The notes: generated by a model not told the origin, from the sequence alone. A stretch of 64,000 bases of DNA from Psychrobacillus glaciei (GCF_008973485.1 NZ_CP031223.1:4178001-4242000); one strand, 5' to 3'. Numbered from the stretch's first letter, positions 52,743-62,192 are shown. Numbers and translations: made by a program.

Positions 52743-53498
52743 TTATCTTAGTTTTGTAGCTCCACCATCAACCATTATTGTCTGACCCGAAATATAGTCT
52801 GAATCAGAACTTGCTAAAAACACTGCAACTCTTCCGATATCACTTTCTAATTCACCTAGTCTTCTAAGAGGAATTTTTGAAAGCACTGCTTGATAATATT
52901 CTGGATTTTCTTCCGCCCATGCTTGCATACCAGGAGAATTCGCAATCGGAGCGATTAAGTTTACGTTAATGCCGAATGGTCCAAACTCATTTGCTGCAAC
53001 ACGAGTAATTGCACGTATTGCTTCTTTTGCTGCTGCATAAGTTACTTGAGTTGCATCTCCATTAATACCTGCACTAGAAGCAAAGTTGATAATTTTTCCT
53101 TGCGTCTCTTTTAAATGAGGTAGAGCAGCTTGCATTAAGTAGAATGTCGGATAGAAACCAGTATTAAAGGATAAGTCAAAATCTTCTTGAGTCGCTTCCT
53201 CGATTGTCTTAATGCGAGAAGCATGAGCATTATTAACGAGAATATCCAATTTCCCAAACTTACTTATAACTTGGTCAATAATACCTGCCAATTTTTCACG
53301 TTCTGCCAAGTTTGCTTGGATAAAGATAGATTCTGGTGCATACGCTTGTAATTCTTTTATTGATTGCATTCCAAATTCTTCATTAAGGTCTACAATAACA
53401 ACAGTGGCACCCTCTTTTACGTATGCCATTGCCATTCCTTTTCCTATTCCTGAAGCTCCGCCAGTTATAATTGCTATTTTCCCTTGCAATTTACTCAA
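52743..53498 (-). CDS. SDR family oxidoreductase
   Basis: 251-residue short-chain dehydrogenase with TGGASGIG, NNAH, SSAG, YAAAKE and GQTIMVDGG. The catalytic tetrad Tyr/Lys is in YAAAK. The start is uncertain: ATG 53507 directly abuts GGAG, while TTG 53498 has 9-nt spacing and gives the conventional MSKLQGKIAII beginning, so TTG is preferred. Confidence 0.9.
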   Translation of the reverse strand: MSKLQGKIAIITGGASGIGKGMAMAYVKEGATVVIVDLNEEFGMQSIKELQAYAPESIFIQANLAEREKLAGIIDQVISKFGKLDILVNNAHASRIKTIEEATQEDFDLSFNTGFYPTFYLMQAALPHLKETQGKIINFASSAGINGDATQVTYAAAKEAIRAITRVAANEFGPFGINVNLIAPIANSPGMQAWAEENPEYYQAVLSKIPLRRLGELESDIGRVAVFLASSDSDYISGQTIMVDGGATKLR

Positions 53499-53571
53499 TA
53501 AGAACATCTCCTTTTTCCAACATAGTTTAACATTAAAATATATAAAGTTAAAGCACGTTGATCTGTTGATA

Positions 53572-54645
53572 TTATTTGCCAAACACATGTGACTGTACCC
53601 AACAATCACTTTGACCCATTAGGGTTTCGACATCTTTGAGTGGATATACGCTCACAGGATCTCCTTGCAAAACAGCAGTTGCATAAAAAGACAACGGTCC
53701 AATCACCGTTGCCTGATTTCCATTGACCATCTTTTTCATAATGCTCACTTTTGCTATACCCCCTATATTCGTATAGTCAAAAGTCTGTCCAGAAAAGAAA
53801 TTTCCTACTGAATAAAACACATGCGTTTCGCTGCCTTCATTTGTTGTAATCATTTCATATGGTTGAATAACATGAGGGTGGTGGCCGAATATAATGTCAG
53901 CACCTGCATCCGCCATTATTAGGGCTAACTGTTTTTGTTCGTCATTCGGGTCCAGTTCATATTCATTACCCCAATGAATGCTCACAATAACGAAATCAAC
54001 TTTGCGTTTTAATGTTCGAATTTCCTCCGATACTCGTTCAGAATCAATTTGGTTTACCAAATATTCTTTACCGTTAGGAGTCGAGTAGCCATTCATTCCA
54101 TATGTATAACCAAGAAATCCAAAGTTAATATCTTTTACTTGTAAAATACGGTCGTTTTTTTGATCCTCCCATGATTCATATGCCCCAATATAAGGAATAT
54201 CGTACTTTTTTATATGATTAATAGCCGATAAGACACCAGCTTCTTTTTGGTCAAGTGTATGATTATTCGCCATCGATATCATATCCACCCCAACCGTTTT
54301 TAAATCTCCAATAATATGTTTAGGACTTGAGAAATTAGGGTAACCCGAGTATCCAAACTCTGTTCCTGCTGAGATAGATTCCTGATTGGCCAATAAAATA
54401 TCTAATGATTCTAACTCCTCTCTTATTGGTTCAAAGGATGGTAGAAAGCTTTCGTAATTGTATAATGGATAATGCAATAAAATGTCTCCAATCATACCAA
54501 TCTCTATAATTTCCTCCTCATAATCCATATGAAATGTCGAAAATTGTTTCCCGTGGAACTTTTCGTTGAAAGGCTCATTCACTTGTAAATTAGAATATAA
54601 TAAGACCGAAACAACAGATATTAGTAATGAATATAAGCTTTTCAT
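53572..54645 (-). CDS. CapA family protein (PGA_cap metallophosphatase-like)
   Basis: 357 residues with an N-terminal membrane/signal segment (SLYSLLISVVSVLLYSNL). The domain has IGMIGDILLH, LLANQE, MANNHTLDQ, SIHWGNEY and FGHHPHVIQPYE, the metallophosphatase-like motifs of CapA/PgsA proteins implicated in poly-gamma-glutamate. No capB/capC genes are near, so polymer synthesis is not implied. ATG 54645 is 6 nt from GGGAGGTG. Confidence 0.9.
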   Translation of the reverse strand: MKSLYSLLISVVSVLLYSNLQVNEPFNEKFHGKQFSTFHMDYEEEIIEIGMIGDILLHYPLYNYESFLPSFEPIREELESLDILLANQESISAGTEFGYSGYPNFSSPKHIIGDLKTVGVDMISMANNHTLDQKEAGVLSAINHIKKYDIPYIGAYESWEDQKNDRILQVKDINFGFLGYTYGMNGYSTPNGKEYLVNQIDSERVSEEIRTLKRKVDFVIVSIHWGNEYELDPNDEQKQLALIMADAGADIIFGHHPHVIQPYEMITTNEGSETHVFYSVGNFFSGQTFDYTNIGGIAKVSIMKKMVNGNQATVIGPLSFYATAVLQGDPVSVYPLKDVETLMGQSDCWVQSHVFGK

Positions 54646-54691
54646 AGGGAGCACCTCCCTTGCAATCATTACCTTTCCACCCAGGTAATAT

Positions 54692-54738
54692 ACAAAAAAA
54701 AGATCTTTAAGTCATATATGCGTTGACTTAAAGATCTT
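54692..54738 (-). terminator. Terminator of the heme operon
   Basis: 15-bp arms AAGATCTTTAAGTCA and TGACTTAAAGATCTT (54700-54714, 54724-54738) with a T run on the minus strand, right after the monooxygenase gene. Confidence 0.92.
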
Positions 54739-54747
54739 CTCAAATAC

Positions 54748-55077
54748 TTAATTTGCTGGTTTATGTTGAATTGCCACTTCAAATGTCGTTAATTCTGAAC
54801 CGATTATTGGGCTATCGTCCGACTTATTCTCGATTTTTTGTCCGTGAGCAATTTGTGCTGCTCTACTTTCTAACCATTTATCGAAGTAAGTTCTGTCTTC
54901 CCAAGTCGTACAAATTTTCAACTCATCATATTCTGGACTGTTTTCTTTTTTTAATACTTCCATCAATACAAACCCTTCGAATGTATGCACTGATTTTGGA
55001 GTTGCAAAACGTGTAATTATTTCATCGACTCTACCTTTTTTTATTTGAATCGTATTTACTGCGGTCATCATTTTCAA
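54748..55077 (-). CDS. isdG: IsdG/IsdI-type heme-degrading monooxygenase
   Basis: 109-residue ferredoxin-like fold protein that would open the heme ring and release iron in the cytoplasm. The catalytic triad of IsdG/IsdI has counterparts: Asn8 in TAVNTIQI, Trp in CTTWEDRTYF, and His in QIAHGQK. Length and KSDDSPIIGSELTTFEV tail fit. The TTG start at 55077 overlaps the ankyrin stop and is 7 nt from AGGAGG. Last gene of a heme uptake operon, which supports the role. Confidence 0.88.
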   Translation of the reverse strand: MKMMTAVNTIQIKKGRVDEIITRFATPKSVHTFEGFVLMEVLKKENSPEYDELKICTTWEDRTYFDKWLESRAAQIAHGQKIENKSDDSPIIGSELTTFEVAIQHKPAN

Positions 55078-55484
55078 ATTACTGCCTCCTGAGACGTTAA
55101 TGAATTTAAATAGTTATATACTGGTAAAGCTTTTTCTCCACCCATTTGTGCATGACGGATAAGGGGAATTCCATGAGCTCCTTTTGTATTAATCACATTT
55201 GGATATCGTCCAATCATTGCTTGAACAATACTTAGTTCACCGAGCATAGCTGCTGTACATATGTCCATTCTTGCACCTCGCTCAAGAAGCCATTCTACAA
55301 TATCTCTATTACCAGTATGTGCCGCTGCACCTAATCCACTTTCCCAGTCATCTCCGCTCCAGTTCATCACCGAGTGAACGAGTGCAGGCTCTTGTAATAA
55401 CAGCTCCTTTACCTCTTCAAAGTTTCCGTGTGCAGCAATGATAAACGATCTTACTAATTCAATATCTAATGGTTCTTTTTTCAT
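55074..55484 (-). CDS. Ankyrin-repeat protein within the heme operon
   Basis: 136 residues with three to four ankyrin-type repeats (GLGAAAHTGNRDIVEWLLERGARMD is the clearest). It overlaps the ATPase stop by 4 nt and the monooxygenase start by 4 nt, so it is a true, coupled operon member. Ankyrin proteins are not part of the standard Isd/Hmu systems. It may be a protein partner or a heme-related chaperone; role unknown. Confidence 0.85.
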   Translation of the reverse strand: MKKEPLDIELVRSFIIAAHGNFEEVKELLLQEPALVHSVMNWSGDDWESGLGAAAHTGNRDIVEWLLERGARMDICTAAMLGELSIVQAMIGRYPNVINTKGAHGIPLIRHAQMGGEKALPVYNYLNSLTSQEAVI

Positions 55485-56266
55485 ATATACGCTTCCTTTC
55501 GCAATTTAATTGGAGTGAAATACGCTTTCCCATCTTCTTTATAAATACGTGCATCAATATCAAATATAGAATGAAACATTTCCTTGCATAATACGCATTG
55601 CGGAATACCGTCGTACTGAACTTTTCCATTTTTTAATACGACAAGTCGATCACTATAACGGGCCGCTTGGTTTATATCGTGCAATACCATTACTACCGTT
55701 ACGCCAAAGTGTTCGTTTAACTCTTTTACAAGTTCCATCACTTCTAATTGATGGGATATATCTAAAAAAGTTGTCGGTTCATCTAACAGTAATACTTTTG
55801 GTCGCTGAGCAATTGCCATTGCAATCCAAGCCCTTTGTCTTTCACCACCAGAAAGGGATTGCAACATTCGATTTTTAAAATTATTCAACTTCGTAACATT
55901 TATAGCCCACTCGATAATTTCTTCGTCTTCCTTTGTTAATTTACTATATGCTCCACGATGTGGATATCTTCCAAATTCAACGAGTTCCCCTACAGTCAAA
56001 TCCAATTGATGATCTTGCATTTGAGGTAGCATTGCTAACTTTTTAGCAATCTCTTGCCTTTTCATAGATCCCATTTTTGTTCCATCAAGCATAACCTCTC
56101 CACTGTTCGGGATGATTAGATGCGAAATAAGGCGCAGTAAAGTTGATTTTCCAGAACCATTCGGCCCGATTAAACTAACAACTTCCCCTTCCCTAATATG
56201 CAAGTCAACTGTATCTAAATGAAAGGAAGAGGAGTGTTCAAATGATACATCTTTAGTTTGAAGCAA
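55481..56266 (-). CDS. Heme/iron-chelate ABC transporter ATP-binding protein
   Basis: 261-residue ATPase of the FecE/HmuV type. Walker A GPNGSGKS, signature LSGGERQRAWIAMAIAQ, Walker B VLLLDEPT and the His-switch VLHDINQAARY are present. Start TTG 56266, GGAGGG 6 nt upstream, overlapping the end of the permease gene by 14 nt. Confidence 0.92.
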   Translation of the reverse strand: MLQTKDVSFEHSSSFHLDTVDLHIREGEVVSLIGPNGSGKSTLLRLISHLIIPNSGEVMLDGTKMGSMKRQEIAKKLAMLPQMQDHQLDLTVGELVEFGRYPHRGAYSKLTKEDEEIIEWAINVTKLNNFKNRMLQSLSGGERQRAWIAMAIAQRPKVLLLDEPTTFLDISHQLEVMELVKELNEHFGVTVVMVLHDINQAARYSDRLVVLKNGKVQYDGIPQCVLCKEMFHSIFDIDARIYKEDGKAYFTPIKLRKEAYI

Positions 56267-57287
56267 AAGAATCCCTCCGTCTTTGGATCATATATAAGAA
56301 AAACGGTCCTCCTAAAAACGCCAATAAAATTCCTACGGGTAACTCGATAGGATTAAATGCACTACGAGCAACAGTATCTGCCAACACAACAAGTAATCCA
56401 CCACCAAGTGCAGATGCTGGTAATAAGTAACGGTAGTCTCCACCAATCATTATTCTTAGTATATGAGGTACAACAAGACCAACAAAACCTATTAAACCAG
56501 AAACACTTACTGCAATACCTGCAAGAAGTGTGCTCAATACAATCAGAAAAAATCTACTTCTTTCCACGTTATGACCGAGTAATTTTGCTACTTCATCTCC
56601 AAGCCTTAAAATGCGAATGTGTTTTATTGAAAAGAAAGCTAACACAAGTGCTGCCACAGCATAATAAATAATCATTTGGAATTGGGCCCACCCCACCCCG
56701 GCAATACCTCCAGCGAGCCAAGGTAGTACAGACTGTACGCGTTCACTATAAAGAAGCATAAGTCCACTCATGAATGCGCCAATTACTGCATTAATGGCAA
56801 CACCAACTAATATAATACGTATTGGAGAAGTCCCACCTTTCCAGGACAAAACATAAATAACTAGTGCCGTTATAAGTGCCCCTAAAAATGCTGCAAGAGG
56901 CAAAAATAGTATGTAGGCAGGGAACATAATCATAATGGTTGTTGCAGCAAGACCAGCCCCCGATGAGACGCCTATAATACCAGGGTCAGCTAAAGGGTTT
57001 TTCATCACTCCTTGTAGAATTGCTCCGGATGAAGCAAGGCACATACCGACAATCATTCCAATCAATACTCTTGGAAATCGCAAATCCCACACGATTCTTC
57101 TTGCAAGGGATTCTTCCGTATGGAAAATTCCATTCCATATCTCTTCGAGAGAAAAAGAAACCTGACCAATCATTAAACTGATAGTAATAGCTACAATGAG
57201 CATTAAGCTAGATGAAACAATTACGATTGTTCGCTTCCTTGCAAATGGATGTTCACTTTTCAAAGCTTCTTCTTTTATAGCTGCCAT
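56253..57287 (-). CDS. FecCD-family heme/iron-chelate permease
   Basis: 344-residue permease with about nine or ten helices. DLRFPRVLIGMIVGMCLASSGAILQGVMKNPLADPGIIGVSSGAG is the FecCD signature region, and GLIGFVGLVVPHILRIMIGGDYR the coupling region. Only one permease gene, so it would act as a homodimer as BtuC/HmuU. No obvious Shine-Dalgarno is seen 1-12 nt before ATG 57287; the gene follows the binding-protein stop by 1 nt. Confidence 0.93.
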   Translation of the reverse strand: MAAIKEEALKSEHPFARKRTIVIVSSSLMLIVAITISLMIGQVSFSLEEIWNGIFHTEESLARRIVWDLRFPRVLIGMIVGMCLASSGAILQGVMKNPLADPGIIGVSSGAGLAATTIMIMFPAYILFLPLAAFLGALITALVIYVLSWKGGTSPIRIILVGVAINAVIGAFMSGLMLLYSERVQSVLPWLAGGIAGVGWAQFQMIIYYAVAALVLAFFSIKHIRILRLGDEVAKLLGHNVERSRFFLIVLSTLLAGIAVSVSGLIGFVGLVVPHILRIMIGGDYRYLLPASALGGGLLVVLADTVARSAFNPIELPVGILLAFLGGPFFLYMIQRRRDSFASN

Positions 57288-57288
57288 A

Positions 57289-58272
57289 TTATTTAACCGA
57301 CGCTAAACTTTCTTTCATCACTTCTAAAGCTTCTATTACTTTCGTACCTGGATTTGTCCCGAATAGATTAGAAGGAAGAACAACTACATTTCCATTTTTC
57401 ACAGCATCAAGATTCTTCCAAGCAGCATTTTTAGCCATTTCTTCTTCAAATGCAGCCTTAACTCCTGCTGGATCACCATGCGTGATTAGCATTACAACTT
57501 GTGGATTGCGTTCTATTATCTTTTCAATACTCAAATTAGCGTATTGCGGATAATTTTCTTCTGCTGGAAAATCAGAAGCAATATTTTCTCCTCCCGCTTT
57601 TTCAAGTAAGTCTCCGGTAAGTGAATTTGGAAGTGCAACTAAGTACGTCCCTGGTGCACCATATACTAAAAGTGTTTTAATAGAATCTCCTTCCACTGTT
57701 GCAACGTTTGTTGCTTTTTCAGAAATTGTAGCGTTTAGATCTTTAGCCTCGTCTTGCTTGCCCAATAATGTTCCAAATAGGGAAATTGTAGTTTGAATAT
57801 CTTCAATTGAATTTGCTTGTGTGTATACGACTTTTGTTCCTTGGCTTTCTAAATTTGCAGCATATTGCTTAAAGCTAGGTGACGCAACTAAAACAGTAGG
57901 GTGAATTTCAGCTATTTTTTCAAAGTTTGGTTGATGCGGGTTACCGATTTCAACAATATCCTTTATACTATCGTCTACTTCACCGCTAGCGGATGGTCTT
58001 CCTATTACATTTGCTCCTAAAGCCATTAATATATCTAAATCTCCTGAGCTTAGTGTTGCAATGGATTCTGGTACAGCATCAAATTTGATATTTTGTCCAG
58101 TAGCATCGACTACCTCAATGGACGTGTTTTTAACTTCTTCTTTACTTTCTATCTTTGTATTACTTTCTTCCGTTTTGATACTTTCTTTCTCTACAGCCTT
58201 ATTCTCTAACGATCCACATGCAGCTAAAACTAACAGTAGTGCGGATACGATTACCAGTGATAATTTCTTCAT
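57289..58272 (-). CDS. Heme/iron-chelate-binding lipoprotein (IsdE-like)
   Basis: 327-residue class III binding protein. Signal peptide ends in VLAAC (Cys19), followed by a Glu/Lys/Ser-rich tether and a PeriplasmicBP_2 domain (ESIATLSSGDLDILMALGANVIGRPS, PNFEKIAEIHPTVLVASP). It would capture heme or another iron chelate. The IsdG-like gene in the same operon favours heme. ATG 58272, 7 nt from AGGAGG. Two Fur boxes lie directly upstream. Confidence 0.9.
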   Translation of the reverse strand: MKKLSLVIVSALLLVLAACGSLENKAVEKESIKTEESNTKIESKEEVKNTSIEVVDATGQNIKFDAVPESIATLSSGDLDILMALGANVIGRPSASGEVDDSIKDIVEIGNPHQPNFEKIAEIHPTVLVASPSFKQYAANLESQGTKVVYTQANSIEDIQTTISLFGTLLGKQDEAKDLNATISEKATNVATVEGDSIKTLLVYGAPGTYLVALPNSLTGDLLEKAGGENIASDFPAEENYPQYANLSIEKIIERNPQVVMLITHGDPAGVKAAFEEEMAKNAAWKNLDAVKNGNVVVLPSNLFGTNPGTKVIEALEVMKESLASVK

Positions 58273-58294
58273 TTCCAAACCTCCTAATTAATAA

Positions 58295-58309
58295 TGAGAA
58301 TCATTCTCA
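58295..58309. promoter_or_regulatory. Fur box 1
   Basis: TGAGAATCATTCTCA, a perfect 7-1-7 inverted repeat of the Bacillus Fur type, just downstream of the -10 element of the heme operon promoter. Confidence 0.9.
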
Positions 58310-58317
58310 TGTATTGA

Positions 58318-58346
58318 ATACTATAGAGAATGATTCTCATTGTCAA
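58318..58346 (-). promoter_or_regulatory. Heme operon promoter with Fur box 2 in the spacer
   Basis: TTGACA (58341-58346) and TAGTAT (58318-58323) on the minus strand with exactly 17 nt between. The spacer is occupied by the second Fur box AGAGAATGATTCTCA (58325-58339). Repression by Fur-Fe2+ under iron-replete conditions follows from known Fur biology. Confidence 0.9.
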
Positions 58347-58401
58347 TAGTATTCGAAAATTATAGTTATTAGAACAAATTTCACTATTATTTTAATTACT
58401 A

Positions 58402-58448
58402 TTGACCTAGTTAATACATAGAATATAATAAGGGTGAGTAATCACTCA
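58402..58448 (+). promoter_or_regulatory. Promoter and TetR-type operator of the ABC exporter operon
   Basis: TTGACC (58402-58407), 16 nt, TATAAT (58424-58429). Six bases later lies the inverted repeat TGAGT-AATC-ACTCA (58435-58448), the form commonly bound by TetR-family repressors. Binding by the TetR encoded at 60311 is inferred. Confidence 0.7.
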
Positions 58449-58473
58449 TTTTTATTTATAGGGGGTTTTATTA

Positions 58474-59214
58474 ATGACTATTACCATCTTATTAGACCAA
58501 GTAAGCAAAAGTTTCGGCAAAAAATCTGTCTTAAATAACATCAGTATTTCAGTAGATTCTGGACAAATTTTTGGATTAATCGGCCCCTCAGGTTCTGGTA
58601 AAACTACATTAGTAAAAATTATTGTAGGTATGGATCTACCTTCCACTGGCCAAGTGCAAGTGCTTAATACAAAAGTCCCTAATTTGAAGCTTTTACAAAA
58701 AATTGGTTACATGGCCCAGGCAGATGCTTTGTACAATGATTTAACCGGTCAAGAAAATCTTGCGTTTTTTGCATCGCTTTATAAATTGAACAAAGATGTG
58801 CAAAAAAAACGAATTGCTTACGCGGCAAATTTAGTTGGCCTAACTCCCCACCTAACCATGAAAGTGCAAAACTATTCAGGTGGAATGAAAAGAAGATTAT
58901 CACTTGCAATTGCATTATTACATGACCCGCAAATATTACTACTCGATGAGCCAACTGTTGGAATCGATCCAGAGCTTCGAAAATCTATTTGGGCAGAAAT
59001 AACACGACTTAAAAGGGAAGGAAAGACAATATTAATAACAACCCATGTGATGGATGAAGCAGAAAAATGCGATCAACTGGCTATGGTTCGAGATGGTGAA
59101 ATAATTTCGAGTGGATCACCACTAGAATTAAAAAAACATTACGGAATAAATAGTTTAGAAGAGGTATTTTTAAAAGCAGGAGGTGAAAAAGATGAGAACA
59201 ATCGCATTAGTTAA
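58474..59214 (+). CDS. ABC-2 type exporter ATP-binding protein
   Basis: 246-residue ATPase (drug/lipid exporter type, YhfI-like layout). Walker A GPSGSGKT, signature YSGGMKRRLSLAIALLHD, Walker B ILLLDEPTVGIDPE and TTHVMDEAEKC. It ends with NSLEEVFLKAGG, typical of DrrA-like ATPases. First gene of a three-gene operon, overlapping the permease gene. Confidence 0.93.
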   Translation: MTITILLDQVSKSFGKKSVLNNISISVDSGQIFGLIGPSGSGKTTLVKIIVGMDLPSTGQVQVLNTKVPNLKLLQKIGYMAQADALYNDLTGQENLAFFASLYKLNKDVQKKRIAYAANLVGLTPHLTMKVQNYSGGMKRRLSLAIALLHDPQILLLDEPTVGIDPELRKSIWAEITRLKREGKTILITTHVMDEAEKCDQLAMVRDGEIISSGSPLELKKHYGINSLEEVFLKAGGEKDENNRIS

Positions 59215-60298
59215 ACGGATTTGTATCCAAATGGTAAGAGACAAACGAACGCTAGCTTTAATGATGGTTGCTCCGTTAGTCATATTAACTTTGCTACATT
59301 ATCTACTTTCTGCAGATTCCGCCTCACCTAAATTAGGGATTTATGGTGCAGAAGAATCTTTAATAGAACAAATAAAAGACAAAGATATAGAAGTAGTCCG
59401 ATACGATAAACCGACAAACACAAAACAAATCATATCGAAGGATAACTTAGATGGAATACTTCAAATCGAAGGAGATTCAATCCGTTTAACCCTTAATAAC
59501 GATCAGCCCTCCATATCAAAGATATTACAAACAAAAGTGGCGCAGGCTATTTCGGTTGAAAATGCAAAGACACGTGCTAATCACTTGAACGAATTCGTCC
59601 ACGATATACAAAGTAAACTACCAAATGTCCCAGTAAGCATAGATCAAATGAACGCTCCAGAAATAGAAACAGCTTATATTTATGGAAGTAGCGATACTAC
59701 TTTTTTTGATCAATTGAGTCCTATTTTGGTTGGTTTCTTTGTATTCTTCTTCGTCTTTCTCATTTCTGGCATTGGATTATTACGAGAGCGAACTACCGGT
59801 ACTCTTGATCGATTAATGGCAACACCCATTCAGCGACGGGATATTGTATTTGGCTATTTAATCGGATATGGACTATTTGCCATTGTTCAAACATTAATCG
59901 TTGTATTATATTCGGTTAAAGTTTTAGACATTATGCTTATTGGTTCTCTTTGGAATGTTGTCTTAATTAATTTGTCTTTGGCACTGGTTGCATTGTTGCT
60001 TGGTATCTTATTATCTGCATTTGCGAATTCAGAGTTTCAAATGATGCAATTTATACCTATTGCAATTATTCCACAAGTCTTTTTCGCTGGAATCCTTCCA
60101 ATTGAAGGAATGCCTGCATGGATGCAAATTATTGCTAAATGCATGCCAATGTACTATGGTGGAAATGCCTTAGTGGATGTTATGTATAAAGGATTGGGGT
60201 TCGAGAGCATTAAAAATGATCTCCTTGTATTATTAGGGTTCGCCTTCATTTTTATTGTGCTAAATATATTTGCTTTGAAGAAATATCGAAAAATCTAA
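59192..60298 (+). CDS. ABC-2 type exporter permease
   Basis: 368 residues. One N-terminal membrane helix, a ~130-residue external domain, then five C-terminal helices with ERTTGTLDRLMATPIQRRDIVFGYLIG and FFAGILPIEGMPAWMQIIAKCMPMYYGGNALVDVM, the ABC2_membrane/YhgE-like pattern. ATG 59192 is 8 nt from AGGAGG and lies inside the end of the ATPase gene. Likely exports a drug, lipid or toxin; substrate unknown. Confidence 0.92.
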   Translation: MRTIALVKRICIQMVRDKRTLALMMVAPLVILTLLHYLLSADSASPKLGIYGAEESLIEQIKDKDIEVVRYDKPTNTKQIISKDNLDGILQIEGDSIRLTLNNDQPSISKILQTKVAQAISVENAKTRANHLNEFVHDIQSKLPNVPVSIDQMNAPEIETAYIYGSSDTTFFDQLSPILVGFFVFFFVFLISGIGLLRERTTGTLDRLMATPIQRRDIVFGYLIGYGLFAIVQTLIVVLYSVKVLDIMLIGSLWNVVLINLSLALVALLLGILLSAFANSEFQMMQFIPIAIIPQVFFAGILPIEGMPAWMQIIAKCMPMYYGGNALVDVMYKGLGFESIKNDLLVLLGFAFIFIVLNIFALKKYRKI

Positions 60299-60310
60299 AA
60301 GGAGTAAACA

Positions 60311-60952
60311 ATGTCAGAAGACGAACTTTTATTAGAACAATTATTTGACGAAGAGAAATTCACCGATAAACAGAAAAAAATTATCGTTGCTGCCATTGAA
60401 TCATTTTCGGAAAAAGGCTATGCTGCTACTTCTACAAATGAAATTGCTAAAAAAGCTGGAGTAGCAGAAGGAACAATTTTTCGGCACTATAAAACGAAAA
60501 AAGAATTACTCGTCTCTATAATTGCTCCACTCATGACGAAACTAATAGGACCAGTCATTGTAAATGACTTTCACAAAGTATTAGATCACCCCTATGAAAA
60601 TGCTGAGGACTTTTTGAGAGCTACAATTGAAAACCGAAGAGTGCTTATTAAAAAGCTTCTCCCTGTTATTAAAATTATGATTCAAGAAATTCCGTTTCAA
60701 CCAGAATTAAAGCAACAATTTCTGGATCAGATTGCGAAGAAAGTATTTGATCGAATATTGATCGTCATTAAAGGGTTCCAAGATAAAGGACAGCTAATCG
60801 AAATGCCACCTGCAAGTATGGCAAGACTAGCAGTCACAAGTATATTTGGCTACCTGTTTTCTCGTTACATCTTTTTCCCCGAAAGTGAGTGGGATGATGA
60901 ACTAGAAACAGAGCGCACCATTCAATTTATTTTGCATGGAATAGCGAAATAG
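60311..60952 (+). CDS. TetR/AcrR-family regulator of the ABC exporter operon
   Basis: 213 residues with the TetR HTH (IIVAAIESFSEKGYAATSTNEIAKKAGVAEGTIFRHYKTKKELL) and a helical ligand domain. Encoded 12 nt after the permease, with AAAGGAG 7 nt before ATG. Probably represses its own operon through the palindrome at 58435-58448. Confidence 0.92.
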   Translation: MSEDELLLEQLFDEEKFTDKQKKIIVAAIESFSEKGYAATSTNEIAKKAGVAEGTIFRHYKTKKELLVSIIAPLMTKLIGPVIVNDFHKVLDHPYENAEDFLRATIENRRVLIKKLLPVIKIMIQEIPFQPELKQQFLDQIAKKVFDRILIVIKGFQDKGQLIEMPPASMARLAVTSIFGYLFSRYIFFPESEWDDELETERTIQFILHGIAK

Positions 60953-60982
60953 AAAAAGCGCCCAATGTACGGGCGCTTTTTC
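60953..60982. terminator. Bidirectional terminator
   Basis: AAAAAGCGCCC/GGGCGCTTTTT arms (60953-60963, 60971-60981) between convergent tetR and MFS genes. Confidence 0.92.
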
Positions 60983-60992
60983 TATTAAGTGC

Positions 60993-62192
60993 TTAACGTT
61001 TTCTATGTCGAATAGATACATATAAAAAACCAAAAGCACTTAAAAATCGTAATCCAGAGCTAATATACATAGCCATTTCCATTCCTAATTGATCCAAAAG
61101 CCAAATACCTACTTGTGGTGCTACGAATGCAACGAAGGCGAGCAATACGTTGTAAGTTGTAATGCAATATGTACGAGATTGTTCGGGAGATTGCTCTAAC
61201 AATAAATTAAAGAGTATCAATACAGTACCAGACAAGAAAAAACCCGATATCGCTTGAACAAATGTTAAATAGTACAAGTTAGTAGATAACACAGTCAAGA
61301 AAGGAGTAGTCGCCATACCTACTGCAGCCCATATAAAGACCTGCATATTAGATTTTTTATCTGCCCATTTCTTCCACATTGGAAACGTTAAAAACTGTAT
61401 GAGCATATTACCAACTGAAAACATACTAATCCAAAATATGGTTGCACCTGCTACTCTTACATTATAAATATTGAATAATCCCCAAGCCGATTGCCAAGCA
61501 AAATTAAAAAAAAGCGCTGCCGCTAAAAACCAAACAAAGTTGCTATTTTTAAAGATGCTCCAGTCCATAGACTTCTTTTTCACTTGTTCATTCTCTACTT
61601 GCACAACTTCTTCTTGATGTTTTAATAGGAAAAAAACTTCTAATAACCCAAAACCAAAAGCTATTGTGAAAAGTATTTGATACGCTACAACACTTTCAGA
61701 GGAATCTTTCATTAAAATACCGATAAGTAACGTCGACACAAGTCCAACCACCGTTAACAATCGGTTTCGATCACTAAAAAATTGCCCTCTTCTAGATTCT
61801 TTGATCATTCCACTAATGAATGTTTGCCACCCAATATTGGCTACTGTATTTGGGACGCTAATGAAAGCAATAATCCCTAAAAAAGCCCATCTTTGGAGAG
61901 AGGGAGAAGGTAAAAGGACAACTAGTACAATTAACAAGAACATAAGCCGAGCAAGTAAAACAGACATCGCCACTAGTTTCTTCTGAGCACGCGCCTTATT
62001 TAATAATATGGCTGCCGGAATTGTCATTAACAATGCGATTAAAGGCGGTAATGAACTAATTAATCCAACTTGATAATTAGTCGCCCCTAGTATCGTAATT
62101 GCGAAGATGGGAAAAAAGTTATTGGAAAAATTAAGTGCTATAGTAGATGCCATTCCGTGGTAAATACTAATCTTTTCATTATAAGGTCTCAT
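60993..62192 (-). CDS. MFS transporter
   Basis: About 399 residues with twelve predicted membrane segments. LLNKARAQKKLVAMSVLLARLMF is the motif-A-like loop and GRYxxDRN-like SRRGQFFSDRNRLL occurs in loop 4-5. Start uncertain: ATG 62192 has only a weak GGG upstream. It lies ~90 nt after the sugar permease gene on the same strand. Confidence 0.82.
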   Translation of the reverse strand: MRPYNEKISIYHGMASTIALNFSNNFFPIFAITILGATNYQVGLISSLPPLIALLMTIPAAILLNKARAQKKLVAMSVLLARLMFLLIVLVVLLPSPSLQRWAFLGIIAFISVPNTVANIGWQTFISGMIKESRRGQFFSDRNRLLTVVGLVSTLLIGILMKDSSESVVAYQILFTIAFGFGLLEVFFLLKHQEEVVQVENEQVKKKSMDWSIFKNSNFVWFLAAALFFNFAWQSAWGLFNIYNVRVAGATIFWISMFSVGNMLIQFLTFPMWKKWADKKSNMQVFIWAAVGMATTPFLTVLSTNLYYLTFVQAISGFFLSGTVLILFNLLLEQSPEQSRTYCITTYNVLLAFVAFVAPQVGIWLLDQLGMEMAMYISSGLRFLSAFGFLYVSIRHRKR

